From assembly GCA_973895155.1 (NCBI GenBank), contig OZ316892.1:3162001-3226000 (forward strand): a stretch of 64,000 nt of DNA, in the 5' to 3' direction. The notes under the pieces were generated by a model. The model was not told where the DNA came from, made no database searches, and was given only the letters and a program-made list of their open reading frames with translations. The translations under genes were made by a program, and so were the position numbers. This stretch comes from Marsupella aquatica. Taxonomy: Eukaryota; Marchantiophyta. Below are positions 1 through 13,600 of this stretch, one piece after another (within the stretch, counting starts at the first letter, position 1; every line of letters starts with the position of its first letter).

Positions 1-221
1 ACTGCCCACCATTTAGACATTTACTATAATACATGTTCTTTAGTTGATAGTTTGCCCCAATTTTAAGATAATCCCAGCCCCAAGAAAGTCACAAAATAAA
101 TCTGAAATCTCTCATAGATATTGCAAGTGACAATGTAGCTGAGGGAGGCGGATGGACAAAGAATCATGAGAACACGTATCCTGACCAGGGCAGATGCTTT
201 CGGATTTCATCGCCTAGTGTT

Positions 222-695
222 ATGTATGCAAAGTTGGAATGGTTGATGCGTCGGGACGAGGGTTTCGACAGCTTGCTATACTACTTACGCCTAGGATTTG
301 TCCACAGGGTCGTAGTCCATTTGTGTCATGAGTGGATTTGGCTTCCAACGGAATGGGTTGAGATGACATGCCCCCCTCACCAGGTCACGAGGAGCGAGCA
401 AGAGGTGCTGGATGTCTTGAGCCTAGCATGTACACAAGGCAGAGTTTTTTGCGTACTGGAAATTGAGAATTGCTGTCCACAAATAGATCGTCTGCCAAGA
501 GATCACTTGGGTGCCATCTGTGACCGTGGCATCCTAACTGATAAGAGGTTATGTCCATGTCACTCAGGAGAATGTAAGTATATGAATGGTGATAGGGGTT
601 ATGTGGAGGATTGGGATGTGGGGGTTGAGATTGAGGATGGTTGCATAGGATTGAGTGTATTGTTTAGTAAGAATGTCAGTGGACTTTCTGAGTGA
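222..695 (+). CDS. Hypothetical ORF, 157 codons, unrecognised
   Basis: An open frame of 157 codons starting at ATG 222. I recognise no domain. It is Cys-rich in the middle and C-terminal half (for example CPCHSGEC near residue 111) and acidic near the C-terminus. A metal-binding role cannot be claimed from this. The flanks are AT-rich repeat-like DNA and no splice partner was found. It may be an exon of a decayed mobile element or a chance frame. Confidence 0.2.
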   Translation: MYAKLEWLMRRDEGFDSLLYYLRLGFVHRVVVHLCHEWIWLPTEWVEMTCPPHQVTRSEQEVLDVLSLACTQGRVFCVLEIENCCPQIDRLPRDHLGAICDRGILTDKRLCPCHSGECKYMNGDRGYVEDWDVGVEIEDGCIGLSVLFSKNVSGLSE

Positions 696-699
696 GGGA

Positions 700-2690
700 A
701 ATGAGAGATGTAGACAATCTGTATCTCATAACACTAATGAGATACCTTAATCCTATACTTTATTCCTCACACAATGTCTAAGGGATCAGTTCTTGAAGAG
801 ATGAACTTGCTGACAAGAAAGAGGAGACTACAGCATGAAGCAATGAGGGGTAGGAGATCCATATTCAGGCGGGCAGAGGTTGGGAGCCTTCATCAAGACC
901 GGAGATCCAATTTTTATTCCGATAAACAAGGTGGATGTGCTTTTCTGAGTCTCCTATCATCAAGAAGGCAGATGCAAATTTTCATTCTATAAACTAGTAT
1001 GTGGATCCAGCTCAACTTTTTTTACACACTTGTAATATTGTATTTGTTTATTTTACTAGCTCTCTTTCCTGGTCATTAAGTATGCCAAAATTCTATGATG
1101 TGCCCAAATACAGTGCCAAGAATTTGGAAGGAGGATTTAGCGTGATATATAATATTGCCATCCTTTGTTTGTCTCCACCTCTCTCATGTTCTTTTCACCT
1201 CTTTGTGTAATTCACATTGCAACTCCTCATTGTAGTTATCACCTCGCTTATTCCAGTGACAAATTATTCATCACAAAGGTGAGCAACGAACTATCTTGGA
1301 GGCAAGGAGCTAGGCAATCACCTGCACTTCATTGTCTTACAACATTTTTGTGCAATGGATAATTATGCATTGGACTTGTCTATAAATTTATGAGATGTGT
1401 TTAAAGTATTTGAAGTTTGCATAATAAAAGTTGACATCACTAGCAAACAAATTCATAAACTTAAAAACTATTTACAGCATTGGTTTTTTAATTGTTTTGT
1501 GGGGAGACAAGCCTACTTTTTATTTGGAAAGTGTGCTTTATTCATCATGATTTATCTAGTAATGACAAAAACAAAATTCTCATCAATTTTAATGACAAAT
1601 GGAAACAAAGAAAATACCCATAAGTGTTAAATCATAATGATCATGTTAGGAAGAGAGTAACTTTATATATAGAGCCACCTTCATGAGAAGAGAAACATAC
1701 TTATTTCATTTGTGTTTTTTAAATGTATGTTTTACTAATCAATAGAAAATCATAACCTTACTTTTGTAGAGATTTTATAATAATAGAATAATTTAATGTT
1801 TTGAGAATAGTTGGTTATTCTTGAATGTGTAAATGAATTTTGAGATTGTGCTTATGACTTTTTTGGTGTGTATTCAAGGAATATGTTTGAATAAGGCATA
1901 GGAGGAGCTACACTCAAATGGCATACAAGATCTTTTTTTAAGATTTCTCATGGTGACTACCATCAAGGTAAATGTTTATATCAGTGAATTTTTTTATGAC
2001 TAGAATTTGTGTTTATTTGTTATTTATGAAATGACTTGATATTTTGTCCATTCAATTGACATGAACAATTTTGTGTGAGTTTGTAGACAAATTTTGGCAT
2101 CACTACGAAACAATCCTAAGCTGTCATCTAAGCTTGAAATAGAGGTTTGTTTCTCTCTTTATTCCCCATTGAATAAGTGTGATTGTTAAAGTTGTTCACT
2201 CATAAAGCTAAATCAAGTATTGAGTCTATCTATACTTTAAAATCTAATTTTCACACATGTAATATTTATCATAATAGTGTTTATTTTCAAATAAATAATC
2301 ATAAAACCTAAAAATTTATAGCATTATCATATATGGATGTGCAAATATTAGTATATTAATTATTTACCACAACACTTAGAGCTTTTATTTGAATCAACAC
2401 AATAGATTTATGCAATCTTAACAAAACTATAAGTATTAGTAATTTGCAATTTATTTGTAGAAAGCAATGCTCTTGGTAGGTAGATGAGTCTTTTGTAATT
2501 TTGTTTCATATTGTTATGGTTATCTTAGCTCATTACATATTAAGAAAGTGAAACTTGCCTTTTGTTGGATTCCAAAAATGGAGAAGTTAGCTCTTTGTAC
2601 CTAAAGTTATTCACTTAAGTTTATTGTCAATCGGGTACTATAATTATAAGGTCCATAATTATCATATTATTCAAGTTAAGGCAATAAACT
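700..2690. other. AT-rich spacer without recognised genes
   Basis: Mostly A/T-rich sequence with only short frames. I see no conserved domain, RNA gene or clear terminal inverted repeat. Confidence 0.5.
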
Positions 2691-2691
2691 A

Positions 2692-3175
2692 TAGTACACA
2701 CATATGCAAAGGTAGGTGTAATGTTTGACCCTAATTGTAACTTCAAAATCAATATAAGGTTACAAGTTAAGACATTCTGATACACACATCCGCAAAGGTC
2801 GGTGTATTGTTCGACCCCAATTGTAACTTCAAAATCAATATATATTACAAGTTAATGCATCCTGGTACACACATCTGCAAGGGTCGGTGTATTGTTTGAC
2901 CTCAGTTGTAACTTATAAAATCAATATAAGGTAACTACAAGTTAAGACATTATGGTATACACATCTACAAGGGTTAGTGTACTACTTGATTCTAGTTGTA
3001 ACTTCAAAATCAAAATAAGGTTATCTGGGAAGGTTAGAAGTCAAGGCATTTGGTACAAGGGTCGATATAATATTTGACCCCATTTGTAACTTCAAAATCA
3101 ATAACTAAGGTCATAAGTTAAGGCAATTGTTACATATATTCAAGGGTTTGAGTATTGTTTGACAAGTTGTAACCT
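2692..3175. repeat. Minisatellite, about six units of 83-98 bp
   Basis: Units begin near 2692, 2780, 2863, 2954, 3052 and 3133. Each carries a 'acacacatctgcaagggtc' type start, a 'ttgaccccaattgtaac' core and a 'ttcaaaatcaatataagg' tail. Units differ by substitutions and small indels, with the last two most degraded, so the array is old. No coding content. Confidence 0.8.
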
Positions 3176-3659
3176 AAAAACAAGGTTATAATACTTTAGA
3201 GTTTACATTCAATACCACTTCAAAACAATATTTTCATAACTAGAGACTTCCAAATGTTAACATCTTAATAATACTTGCATTAAATTTCAATGTAAGCTTC
3301 CCATGATCAAACCTTCGCTTATTCACCCCACCTTCCTCATAATCTTTCACCCCTACTTATATTTCTAATGTTCTTTCCCATTTTACTTGTATGGCGTCAA
3401 GGGATTGAGAGAATGCTTTCTATTTTGCTTACCAAGCTTATTTATTTTATTTTATTTTATTGCAATTAAATTGTCTTTTAAAATATATTTTATACCCAAC
3501 CTGGAGATTTTTCAAATATTGATTTTTCTCAAAGCCCACATACTGCCCAAGTTCTTTTTATTCTTTAGGCACCATAAAGGGCATAATCTAGTTATGTCAA
3601 CATCCAAACATGGATAGGTTTAGTTTGTCAATAGAGTTGTTTGTGTCGAGAAGTGACAT

Positions 3660-3950
3660 TACTCTTCACACGAGTCTTTACACACAAAAGTAATATAGAT
3701 TGTTGGATTCAAAACCTCTAATGGTATAAAAATTCTTTTTGAGCTAAGAGACCAGACAAGTATTCACACACAAAATGAATTTGAATGGTTGGATTCATAA
3801 TATCTAACAATATGAAGTATTCACACACAAAATGAATTTGAATGGTTAGATTCATAATATTTAACAATATGAAAGCTCATTTTCAGTTGAGAGGCCACAC
3901 TAACCTTCACACGAGTTCACACACAAAATGAATGTAATCATTCGATTCAA
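3660..3950. repeat. Tandem repeat, 57-bp units plus degraded flanking units
   Basis: Two nearly identical 57-bp units lie at 3760-3816 and 3817-3873. Each contains 'tcacacacaaaatgaatttg' followed by 'attcataatat'. Related, more diverged copies lie at about 3665-3750 and 3905-3950. Confidence 0.8.
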
Positions 3951-3959
3951 ACCATCTAA

Positions 3960-5084
3960 TGATTGGATATTTATAGGGTGACATGGAATTTTGACAGAAT
4001 TTTCAGATTACAAAAGTCTCTAACTAGACCCGTAACAAGGATATGTTTTTCTGAGTTTGTGCAAAGTGATAAGGCTGAAGCTGAAAGATTCCTTCTGCCC
4101 GCCCTCTTGGGGCGAGGAAGCAGGTCGCTACGATGGCTTACTCCATTGTCCCTTGCCACAATTCGGGATCTGTGGACTTGGAAGCCGTTTTGTTCACACA
4201 AGGAAAACAAATTGCACAACAAAAAGTAGGAGTTTTTAGAGATTCTAACGATACACTATTGGGATAAATCACTCATCTCTAAGAGAATTCATTGGAGGAT
4301 CAGTGTCAACAGTCACCTGGTTGTCGATAACATATAGTGCCCTGCAAGTCTCGGGGATACTTAGGTTACTCTTCCGAACTTAGAAACTCTCGAGGTTTCC
4401 TTTGACAAAACCATCAACCAGTGAATGCCATGAGTGGTCGTTTATTTTGGATCTTGATATTAACCAAGCATGGAATCACCATTCTAGCCTGCTTGTATCT
4501 ACAGTATAGCCCTCTAACACCTCACCGAACGTTTCTGGAATAAGATCCCCGTCGCAATTCATTGCCCACCAAGGACTGCTCCGCAGTAGCGTTGGACTTG
4601 CCTATCTGCCCCAAAATCCCTACACTGACATGAGGACGTCAATGCAATCTAGCGTTGAACATCTTTTGAGTTCAAGACATCCTGCTTTACCTCTAACACC
4701 CCTAAAAGCCGAACAGTTCATATTTCTCCAACTGATGTAGCGACCCTGCCATTGTCATGGACAACACTGGCCGGTACTCAATATACCAACCATATAAAAG
4801 GGGAACACAAGGTTATGCGACCTATCTGTATTTCCAGAGTTCAGTGGTCTAAAGATTTAGTAACAGGAAAGCCTATACACAATGACAAAGAATGTCAGGA
4901 GATCTGATTTCTCAATAACAGGAAGATGTCTATCTTCCACTCCACTTCCTCTTGCTCGACATCGAAATAACATTACTCATTCTGCACCGAATACGATGAT
5001 ACTTTCTTCCCGCTCAATTTGCTCAAGCGGGTCGGAAATTATGAAGACACGCTTGCGAATGTGCAAGTTGCAAGTCTCAAAGAA
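3960..5084. other. Unassigned spacer downstream of the J-protein gene
   Basis: Moderate GC content with only short frames on both strands. It may hold the 3' UTR of the minus-strand J-protein gene. No domain or RNA gene recognised. Confidence 0.4.
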
Positions 5085-6953
5085 TCATTTGATGTGTATA
5101 GTGGACTTGCAGTATGCTTGATTTCCTGCGCATGCAAGTCGTCAATGAGGATAAGGAACTCAGTGGAGGAGGATACAATTGCGAGATTTGCTTTGACTCA
5201 ATTTAAGACTCCTTTCACAGACCAAAGTAGGCCCACATACCACTTAGATTGCTGATGCCTAAGCCATTACAAGTCAAAATCAACCCCTTGAACCTGTTTA
5301 AATATTCCTGCAAAAATCGCCCGCCAGGAGAATTCAGAAGCTTGAATAACATACAGATTCACTTGTACGAAGATAACAAACCGTTTCCCTTTATCAGACC
5401 CTACATGACACCCTGCTGAAACTGTAATCTCTCCAGCTTGAGCAAGACAAAATTCATGACCTAAAACAACAACTCCCCCTTGATCCAACATACAGAATAA
5501 CACTTACACTAATGCTGTAATCCTGAACAAAATCGCCGTTCATATCATAGTCTAGGCGCTTAGCTGGATCACTCAATACTGCACAGGACAGGCAATTTAT
5601 CAGCCATCACAGTTTCCGTCCTGATCCGTAAGGGTAATCTCAGACGCTGTCAATGTCTATGTCCAAGATGACTTTGTAGCGTAGAGGTACATAACATCAG
5701 ACTGCGTCAATGCCTAAGTTGCACTTAACGCAAACTAACAAACCTGGATGCTGCAATCAAGGAACTGTGGCTAATAAACTTAAAGATGTGTATAGCTTTC
5801 CCATGACATACGAAAGTCATCCGTCGTGCCTTGTCGATAGAAAGTAATGAGCATGCTTATCTATCAATCTCCCCCAACACCGAAAATGACATATTGCCTA
5901 AGCCCTTCGGCAAGTATGTGCCTCCATTCTAGAAACTGTCTTTGGCCAGTTTTTACGTGACATTCGACCAGTCTAACTGCCACTGCCTCAGTGGTAGCAG
6001 GAGAAACGACAAGGCAAATGTGCAAGTAACATATAACGCTCAATGAAAGGACACCCAGGATTGTTTGCACAAAGTTTCTTAACAATTCGTTATCCAAAAC
6101 GACTTCTGAGAGAAAAGCACACGTTGAGAATAACTTCGACCAACAACTCCCACCTCGATATGCCTCGTTGATCTTCTGAAATTTAAGAGTTGCCGATTGT
6201 TCGCCACTGTGCTTATCTGGATGCCATTTCTGAACCGAAGAAGCAGGTCATCAGGTCTTCATTCATCTCGAGGAGACCAAATTGCGCCTCAGTGATAATC
6301 AGAAGTTGCCCTAATGAGAGAGAATTCAAGAGCACTCCTCTCACCGATGGGAAGAGACACTGACCAGTGCAAGGCGCAAATAGTTGCTTCGAATAGAATC
6401 ATCAGTTGCATCATAATCAACTCCCAGGACCTTATAAAAATCCTGCCAGGTAACAACAATAGATTCTCAGGAAAAACTCATAACCTAGCCATCAAGACGT
6501 GGTGGATATGAAAATCCATACGGACAGCATCCGAAAAGGTAGTCGACTGAGAACACATACATCAACAAGAAATACAGTCGGACATAGACTCTCCCTTCCG
6601 CAGAGAACTTCAAGCACATGGTATTATCGTAATTGACCATTTCAGACTTTCACCCCTCACATGAATTTCTGTAACCCATTGCCTCACACGAAACCTAAGC
6701 GTTACATGACCCTCCGCGACGAGCCGTCGGACTGTTCTGGTATTCAGTTGATTCAGATGTTTCTGCGTGGGAAAAAGTTCATCGTGCTCCTCACAATGCA
6801 CAACAAGTTCCCATCCCCAATTACGCACCCATCCGAGTAGAAGTGAGAGCATAGGGAAGACCGTCACCAGTCATGGCCACTCACCTTCTGCTCGTCAGCG
6901 ACTACATTGAGGCCACGACAGCTTGACGACTGGCCGTCGTTTCCCCAGCCCAT
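5085..6953 (-). CDS. Small J-domain (DnaJ-like) co-chaperone, multi-exon
   Basis: J-domain proteins stimulate the Hsp70 ATPase through their HPD loop. Exons on the minus strand: 6953-6885 (ATG at 6953), 6442-6365, 6229-6154, 5578-5508, 5307-5241, and a less certain last exon 5125-5085 ending in TGA. All joins use GT-AG and keep frame. The product is about 133 residues. Residues 1-23 form a short leader. The J domain follows: DFYKVLGVDYDATDD (helix I), helix II, KWHPDK with the catalytic HPD (about 52-54), KINEAYR (helix III), then LSDPAKRLDYD (helix IV). After it comes EYLNRFKGLILTCNGLGI, a tail I recall from plant type III J proteins. There is no G/F or zinc-finger region and no membrane segment. 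A decayed copy lies at 17.7-18.65 kb. The family call is firm; the last exon is tentative. Confidence 0.85.
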
Positions 6954-8077
6954 ATCAAGCTCAACGACCTTGCGCTCGCCCCCAGCCCTGTCTCTCACTT
7001 CGCCTCAGCACTAGAAACCCCAACCAACGGTCCTCAACCTCATCGACCAAACGGCCAAGTGTTCCAAAACCAAAACACCTTTCTTAGTCCGCCACCAAAT
7101 TGCCTTTCGTTTGCGTCCTATCACGTCGAGATTGGGGCTCGGATGTCAGGGGAAAGCACTCTGTGACAATGCCGAAATTCGGCACAAGTTGACAGACCCA
7201 ATCAAATCGCTACACACACACGGGGAGGAGGCACGACTGAAAATCTAGTACTACAGTTCACCAATCCTGCCGCTTCATCCATCCATGACTATCCTCCGTA
7301 TCAGGGCAATCGCTTCCAGAAAAAACTAATCTAAACCAGTCCAGCACTTCACTGCCTTTCGGCAAATCGTTTTCAGAGAGCACCGCTACATGACATCTTA
7401 TCATCCTCCCTCCCTCCTCCACCGAAACCCCACGAACGGCACACCTCTGTCCACACGTCCTCCCCCTCTCCCTATGACCTCGCACGCTTTCTTTTTCAGC
7501 CCTTTCTAAACCGAGTCATCATCGTTGGCCCAAAATTCTCCAGTAGCCGCGGCGATGGAGTGGACTGAGCCGAGACCACCACCACTACCAGTGGCCGGAT
7601 TGGAACGAGGAGATATTAGAGAATAGAAAAGAAAGGAATGGAATGTTGTGGATGAACGACGGATTGTGAGGGGACCTTGGGAAGCAGGAAAAGTGGCGAA
7701 TGGGCGAATCGAGAGAGAGAGAGAGAAAGAGAAAGCGAGCAATTGGACGAATGAAAAAGCGGTCCGGGGACTAATAAAACGACAGAACGGGAGCAGATTG
7801 ATTTGGCAGTGTCCGGAGCCGCTCTCCTAGACAAATCGCAGTAGGACACCGGACTCTGGTGCATGTACGAGAACTGATTACGTAAAAAGGACTAGGACGT
7901 GACGAGGAAGGGATCCTCAGTGACGAGGAGGGAAATCCCCAACAGTTTCCCGAAAAATTCTCCAGTCTCTCGAGAGGAGAGCGAAAAGCGCAGCCCGAAA
8001 AATCTAGAGGAAAGGAAATGAGAGGAGAATCTAGAGGAGAGGAAAAGGAGAGGAGCTGTGATCAACCCCCAAAATGA
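6954..8077. other. 5' region of the J-protein gene and purine-rich spacer
   Basis: GC-richer sequence directly upstream of the J-protein ATG, presumably its promoter and 5' UTR. It includes strongly purine-rich tracts on the plus strand (about 7690-7740 and 7965-8055). No TATA box is asserted. Frames here are short and look fortuitous. Confidence 0.35.
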
Positions 8078-8254
8078 AAGTATTTGCTTGAGAACCCCCA
8101 AAATGAAAGTTGTTACTTGATCAACCCCCCTAGGTCTATCAACGGTCCAGATCTGGATTGAAAGGTCCATCAATGGTCCAGATTGGAGAGAAGTATCGTG
8201 GGGGCTGATTAAGCAAACTTTTTTCCAGAAGGGGGTCTACTAAGCATATCTCTC
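8078..8254. mobile_element. MITE copy A (about 177 bp), inverted relative to 58363-58540
   Basis: Matches the reverse complement of 58363-58540 across its length, including the central 'ggtccatcaatggtccaga' tract. The right end reads, on the minus strand, GAGAGATATGCTTAGTAGAC then a C run. The left end carries TATTTGCTTG followed by a C run, so the ends form imperfect inverted repeats. It has no coding capacity. A partial extra left-end unit at 8059-8077 blurs the boundary, and no target duplication was found here. Confidence 0.75.
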
Positions 8255-8600
8255 AGCAAATCATGGGTATGGACCCGTCACTCCGGACACCCGTCGTCCC
8301 GATCGCCCGGTCCCAACCCTGTGGAGTCATGATCCCACCTCGTCCCGACCCGGCCCCGCGCCCCGAAGTAGGGGATCGGCTCGCTAAACTGGGGGAGTCC
8401 GGGGGAGCCGGGGACCGGGCACAAAAGGGATTTGGGAGAATTTGGGACTCATCTGGGAATAAAGAGGAATATGTGTCATTTGGCCCCTTTTGGAGTCATA
8501 ACGTGACAAGTTTATGTGTCAGGCAACATGTAAACTTGTCCATCAACTCACACCCGGGAGAGGAGAGAGTGAAAAACAGAGCGAGCTAGATCATGATGAG
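8255..8600. other. GC-rich block
   Basis: About 8265-8440 is very rich in C then G, with motifs such as GGGGGAGTCCGGGGGAG. A related tract lies in inverted sense at 26765-26870. A 108-codon frame crosses it but shows only compositional bias and no domain. Confidence 0.45.
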
Positions 8601-10640
8601 GCAGTCAAACCTTGGTTTCAGCTTTGCTTCAGAAATTGAAGAAGAAAAACGATAAATTTGCTTGAATGGCCAAACTAAATAACAACTAAGAAAGTGAAGC
8701 CAAGATAGACTTCCATGTTGGACACAGTTTGGTGGTTGGTGTGAATTTTGGGTTTATACCTTGGTTATTATGAGTCTTAAAATAATCTTTAGTTTTTCAC
8801 CTGCAATGAGGTAATGTAACTAGAGAGGAGGAGACATAAAAAACACAGGCTGTAGTATTTTGTATTAACACAATGAGAGTTAATCTGATAGTATTTATTC
8901 CTATGCATTCATAATGATTAACTTAACCAAAATGGCCAAAAATTCACTGTCACTTTCAATTGATGGAATGTCCTCAAAACTTAATGTCCTCAAAACTGAA
9001 AAATATTTGAATTCATGAACATCAACTTATTACAATTGAACTCAAATTCTGGGAAATAAGGTCCATGGGGGTTTCAAACACCAACGTTGTGGTGTTAGGT
9101 TATGCCTCTAGTATCACCTATTTACTTTCATAGTATTAGCTAGGCTTAGTAGACTAGGATAGCACCTGTTTGAGTTTCAAGTTCCCATAGACCATACAAG
9201 GGGTATACCCAAGGGGAACACAAATTTGTGCTCACAATTGAAGATTCACTTTTCAAGAGAGAGAATAAGAGGAGGAGCTCTAGCATGTTGACGATGGCAA
9301 GTGTAGTCATTTTGCAAATCTGAATTTCTTTCATGGCCGTGAACGTAGCTCGGACGGGGTGCACCATGTACTTTCAGTGTCAAATTTTATGAATGTTTGT
9401 TCATATGTGTTGACGTTGCCTTGTTTGTTGAATTATGACATCTTCCTGCATGACAATACAATCATGACTCATACCATGCTCACGTAGTCGACACAATTCA
9501 TACGTGGTTTACCTCTTCTCCAAGGCTACGTCCACACGAACACCAACTTTACTTTAGAGTAATCGAACACACATGCTCTTTTTCTTCCTCAAGTTTCTCC
9601 GTTACAATGAGCAAGCACTATCCGCCAGTGGCTTACACTAGCCTTGGTATATACAAGGTCACACATGACTAACCTAATCTCAGCTAAGTCCCTAATTGTG
9701 GTTAACTTAATTGTTGTAATGTATGAGTCACAAGACTAAGAGCAATCCTTAGCATTGTTCAGTCTATATTTATCCCAACATATGGTGCATAGGAGCATCA
9801 TTTTTTAACCATCATATATAATCATATCAAACTGCCAGAAAACAAATGGTGCTAGGGACACTATCTCACAGTCAGGCAAGAAACCCAATCAAGGGTAAAG
9901 AGTAAAAAAGCCAAAAAGCTCAGAGGAGCCCAACCAAAGCCTGGCCCAACAATACCTACCTATGTGCAACAGCCTAGTAGGAGGGTCAAGCAAAGGGACC
10001 CATCCTAAGCAGAGGCCCTACTTAGCCCTATATCCTTCTGCCTCCCCTTGATATACAAAGAATAGTGAATGCCTTAGCCCTCTCAAGAGCTATAGATACC
10101 TGTTATCTAAAGAAAGTCATGAGTACAAGTATTTAACAGAGGTCAAGAGGAGACCTCGGAGGAGACAGACAATTATAGGATAACCGGAGGGGGACTACAA
10201 TACTACCGTCTTCCTCCAAACACAGTGCCATGACGTTGTGTTAGAAAATGGAAAGTACGCACAAAAAAAAACCATTGTTTGAACTCAAACATTATTTCTA
10301 TTTTAGGCAATGTTTGGGTATTGTTCGAATTAGACCTTGTGTTTGAGTTTTTAACCTCAACTGTTCTAAATTGAACCCAAAAGATACAAAATTCATGAAA
10401 TATATGACAATGTTAATATTCAAACGCAAATGAATATTTGAACACAATACCATGATTGGAACACAATGCCCATTTTTGAACACAACATCGTGCAAGTATA
10501 AAATGAAAACAAATAGTCTAAACTTGAATACAATGCCCTGGCCGGGCGTACTATTTGTATAGAGCACCCCATGGCCCACTATATAACTCTTATGTGTTCC
10601 CGTGGACGTAACTTCATTGGAGGCGAACCACTTATCTTTC
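8600..10640. other. Spacer with no recognised genes
   Basis: AT-rich sequence without recognisable coding exons. Around 10300-10550 the words 'gaacacaatgcc' and 'ttgaacac' recur, suggesting degraded repeats. Confidence 0.4.
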
Positions 10641-13600
10641 TTTGTCAAGTACTTGTTTGTTAAGCAATCATGTGAGAGAATACACACATACTTTATACAG
10701 AAAAAGGCCAAATAGAGTACAAAAGAATAAACAAGAGAGGTCCCAAGTGGACAAAACCAAACGCAAAAGAAGTGAGCATAAGGAAACCCTAAAAACCAAG
10801 AAAGAGGAACTAAAAGAAGTGAGCAAAAGGAAACCCCTAAAAACCAAGAAAGAGTAACTAAAACTACCGCAAATGGACCGAGGTCCTCATCATACCTAGC
10901 AAATGTGGCTACAAGCTAGTGGTCTACATCAAGTGTCGAAACTAGATCGGCAAGTGGGACAGGAATGTCCTCTAGGGGGGCTAGCCGCTGCGGAGTCACA
11001 CTAGCACCCACTGTCAGAGATCGACGATAGACGGCCCGAGCTTGAGCACGCTGTAAGGTGACTGAAATGCGTTGGCGAAAGTGCGTGGTCAAAACAGATA
11101 GCGGGGGCCCGGTGGGACCCATCCGGTCGTGAACATCCCGAGCAGCTTGGCGAAGAAGCCCGTCGAACTGATGATGAAGACGCCCAAATATCTCAAGAGC
11201 AAGGGGCAGGAAGCTATCAGATGAAGCTCGTGCAGCATATTTGGCCTCCTTCGTTTGTGCTGCTCGTGATGCTGCTGCCCCTACCGTTGTTGCCGCTGTC
11301 CCAATGATGTCTTGGCGCAATGGGTTTGCCACCACTACATCTGCCAAAGTACGGTGACCATCACGGACCATGGTAAGATCCACCCGTAACCGCTGTGATG
11401 GAGGACCAGGTAACTCGAGCACCACCTCTCGCCGCGCGCAGACCAAAGAGCCAGAGAGAACCTGAGCAATCGCATCTCTCACAGCGTCGTGAACAAAAAT
11501 GGTTTCGCCGCCCAAACTGCATCGAAGAAGATGGACACCTGTGGCATCACAAGGCTTCCCACAAGTGCAAGTAGGAGGTAAACCAGCAAGAAGTGGGTGG
11601 GGCAAGCCCATACGAAGACGCATGGCTGTCGCAAACTCCGCTGAAGACATCCGCAGGTGAGGAATGACTGGATTGGCCTGTAGCCAGCCTCCTGCGCCCT
11701 TCCCTCCGGAAGAAAGAATCCGAGCTCGGTCCGTGTCAGGTGCCTCGGTGAGGATGCTGGAGAGGGTGAAAGCGTGCATACGCCCAACAAGGTCTGCCTG
11801 AAGACGGACGGGGTCCAAGGATAAAAACTCCTGGAATGAAGGTAACGCAGCTCGAACAGGATCGGGTAATGATGACCGAGCCGTGCGCAAATGAACCTGA
11901 AATGGGAGGGAACCCTCCTCGACCTCCATGAGAGATGAAAGTAAAAAAGGTCGATCCTCAGTAAGGAAACGATCTGCCAACAATGAGAAGGCGGCCGCCC
12001 ACGCGCCCAAGAAGGCCAAAGGTGCAAGGCGCTCAGTGGAAGTAAGCCCAAAACCACCGTGAGAAATAGGAAGACTGAGCTGTCGATGAAGCCACGGAGA
12101 TGAGAGTAAAGTACCTGGCCCTAAAAGAGAGGCCAAAGTCTCACGAATGGAGACATCAAACGCTCGGAGGTGTAGAGAAAGATCCTCGGTAGGGGGATGT
12201 GTCCGAGCCAAATAGGACGCACGAGGGTGGATGCATCTCAATAACACCCCAAATGCTGCCTGAGAGTCTGCTAACTTAGGGAGCATAGGAGTAGGGGCTA
12301 AGGCAGCCTGGAGAGCGTCAGCAATGAAAGATGAGCAAAAGGAGGCGGTACCGACTGGGGAGCCAAGGACCCGAAGACCGTCGGCAGGATGTAAGAACCC
12401 AGGGGGAAGCGCAAGATCAGAGGGTAACCCAGCTGGACTCCATGCATGACTCTTCACCGGCTGTACTCGTAAACCGAGGCCCAACAAATGGGTGGAAAGG
12501 GTGGCGAGGGCAGAAGTAACAGCAAAAGGTGGACCAATGATGTGGGTGTCATCTGAAAGGGAGGGGAAGATACACTGGGGGTGGGCCGCGGAGGCTTCTC
12601 GTAAAGCAGTAAAATGGGCAATGGCAAAAAGAGGCCCACCCAAAGGGTCACCCTGACGTGTACCTTCTGCAGAAGAAAGAGTGGTATACACTCCTGTAGA
12701 GGTGTGATGACTATAGAAGAGGGGGGCCTCACACCCATAAAAACAACGGACAAAGGGGATAAGGGACTGGATGTCTGGATCCGCTGCCCTCAAATCACGA
12801 AAAATTGCTGCCCGAGAAACCGTATTGAAAGCATTGGAGACATCAACCTGGAGGACAACCCAATCAGGGTGGAGGTCCAAGGTAGTACGAATACCCGCAA
12901 TAACTATCTCACAACCGCCAGGAACGCCCACTGCAAACTGATGTGGAGAAAGATGATCCGATAGTGCAGAGCGATACTGCGATGAAAGTGCGCGAGACAC
13001 CAGACGAAGAAAGACCTCTCCAATAGCTATGGGCCGAACACCCGGTGAAGACTTAGCCATGGCCAATAAACGAGAAGCACTCAAAAGCCGAGAGACGGGA
13101 GGAGGCAAACGGCCGGCAACAATACACTGGCAAAAGGAGAAGAAAACTGGAAAACCAGACTAAGGATCCTCAGGGGGGAATAAATCACGAAAATGCTCAA
13201 AGACATAGCCAGAGGGGCCACCAGCCGCGCAACGCGGAGCATGGAGGAAAGCATAGGTGAAGTGGTCCCTACTAAACTGAAGATCCTCCTCAGGCTCAAA
13301 ATCCTCCACGAACAAAGGGAGCTGATCATAGGGCTGCGGATGGAGATCCTGAAGGGCCGTCAAGGTGACCTCGCCAGGGGGGGCTGGTGTGGTGGGAGAA
13401 AGGGCCTGGACCGCACGACGATATTCACCAGCCTGGGCCAAACGACAAGAGCGACGAAGGCGTCTGTGCTCTGGAGGATGAGAGTGGCGAGCTGGGTCAG
13501 ACAAAGCACGGGTAGTAAAGGAACGGGCTCGAAGAAAGTACTCTTCCTGAAGCTGTTCCCAATCTCCCCGCAGAAAACGATGGATACGAGAGGCAGTCTC

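Noticed and set aside
5267-5503. Minus-strand ORF with LGHEF resembling an alcohol dehydrogenase word
   Set aside because: Most of it is intron sequence of the J-protein gene between exons at 5508 and 5307; the word is too short to mean homology.
8263-8589. 108-codon plus ORF in the GC-rich block
   Set aside because: Pro/Gly/Arg-rich composition from a C/G-rich simple repeat; no domain and no splice partner.
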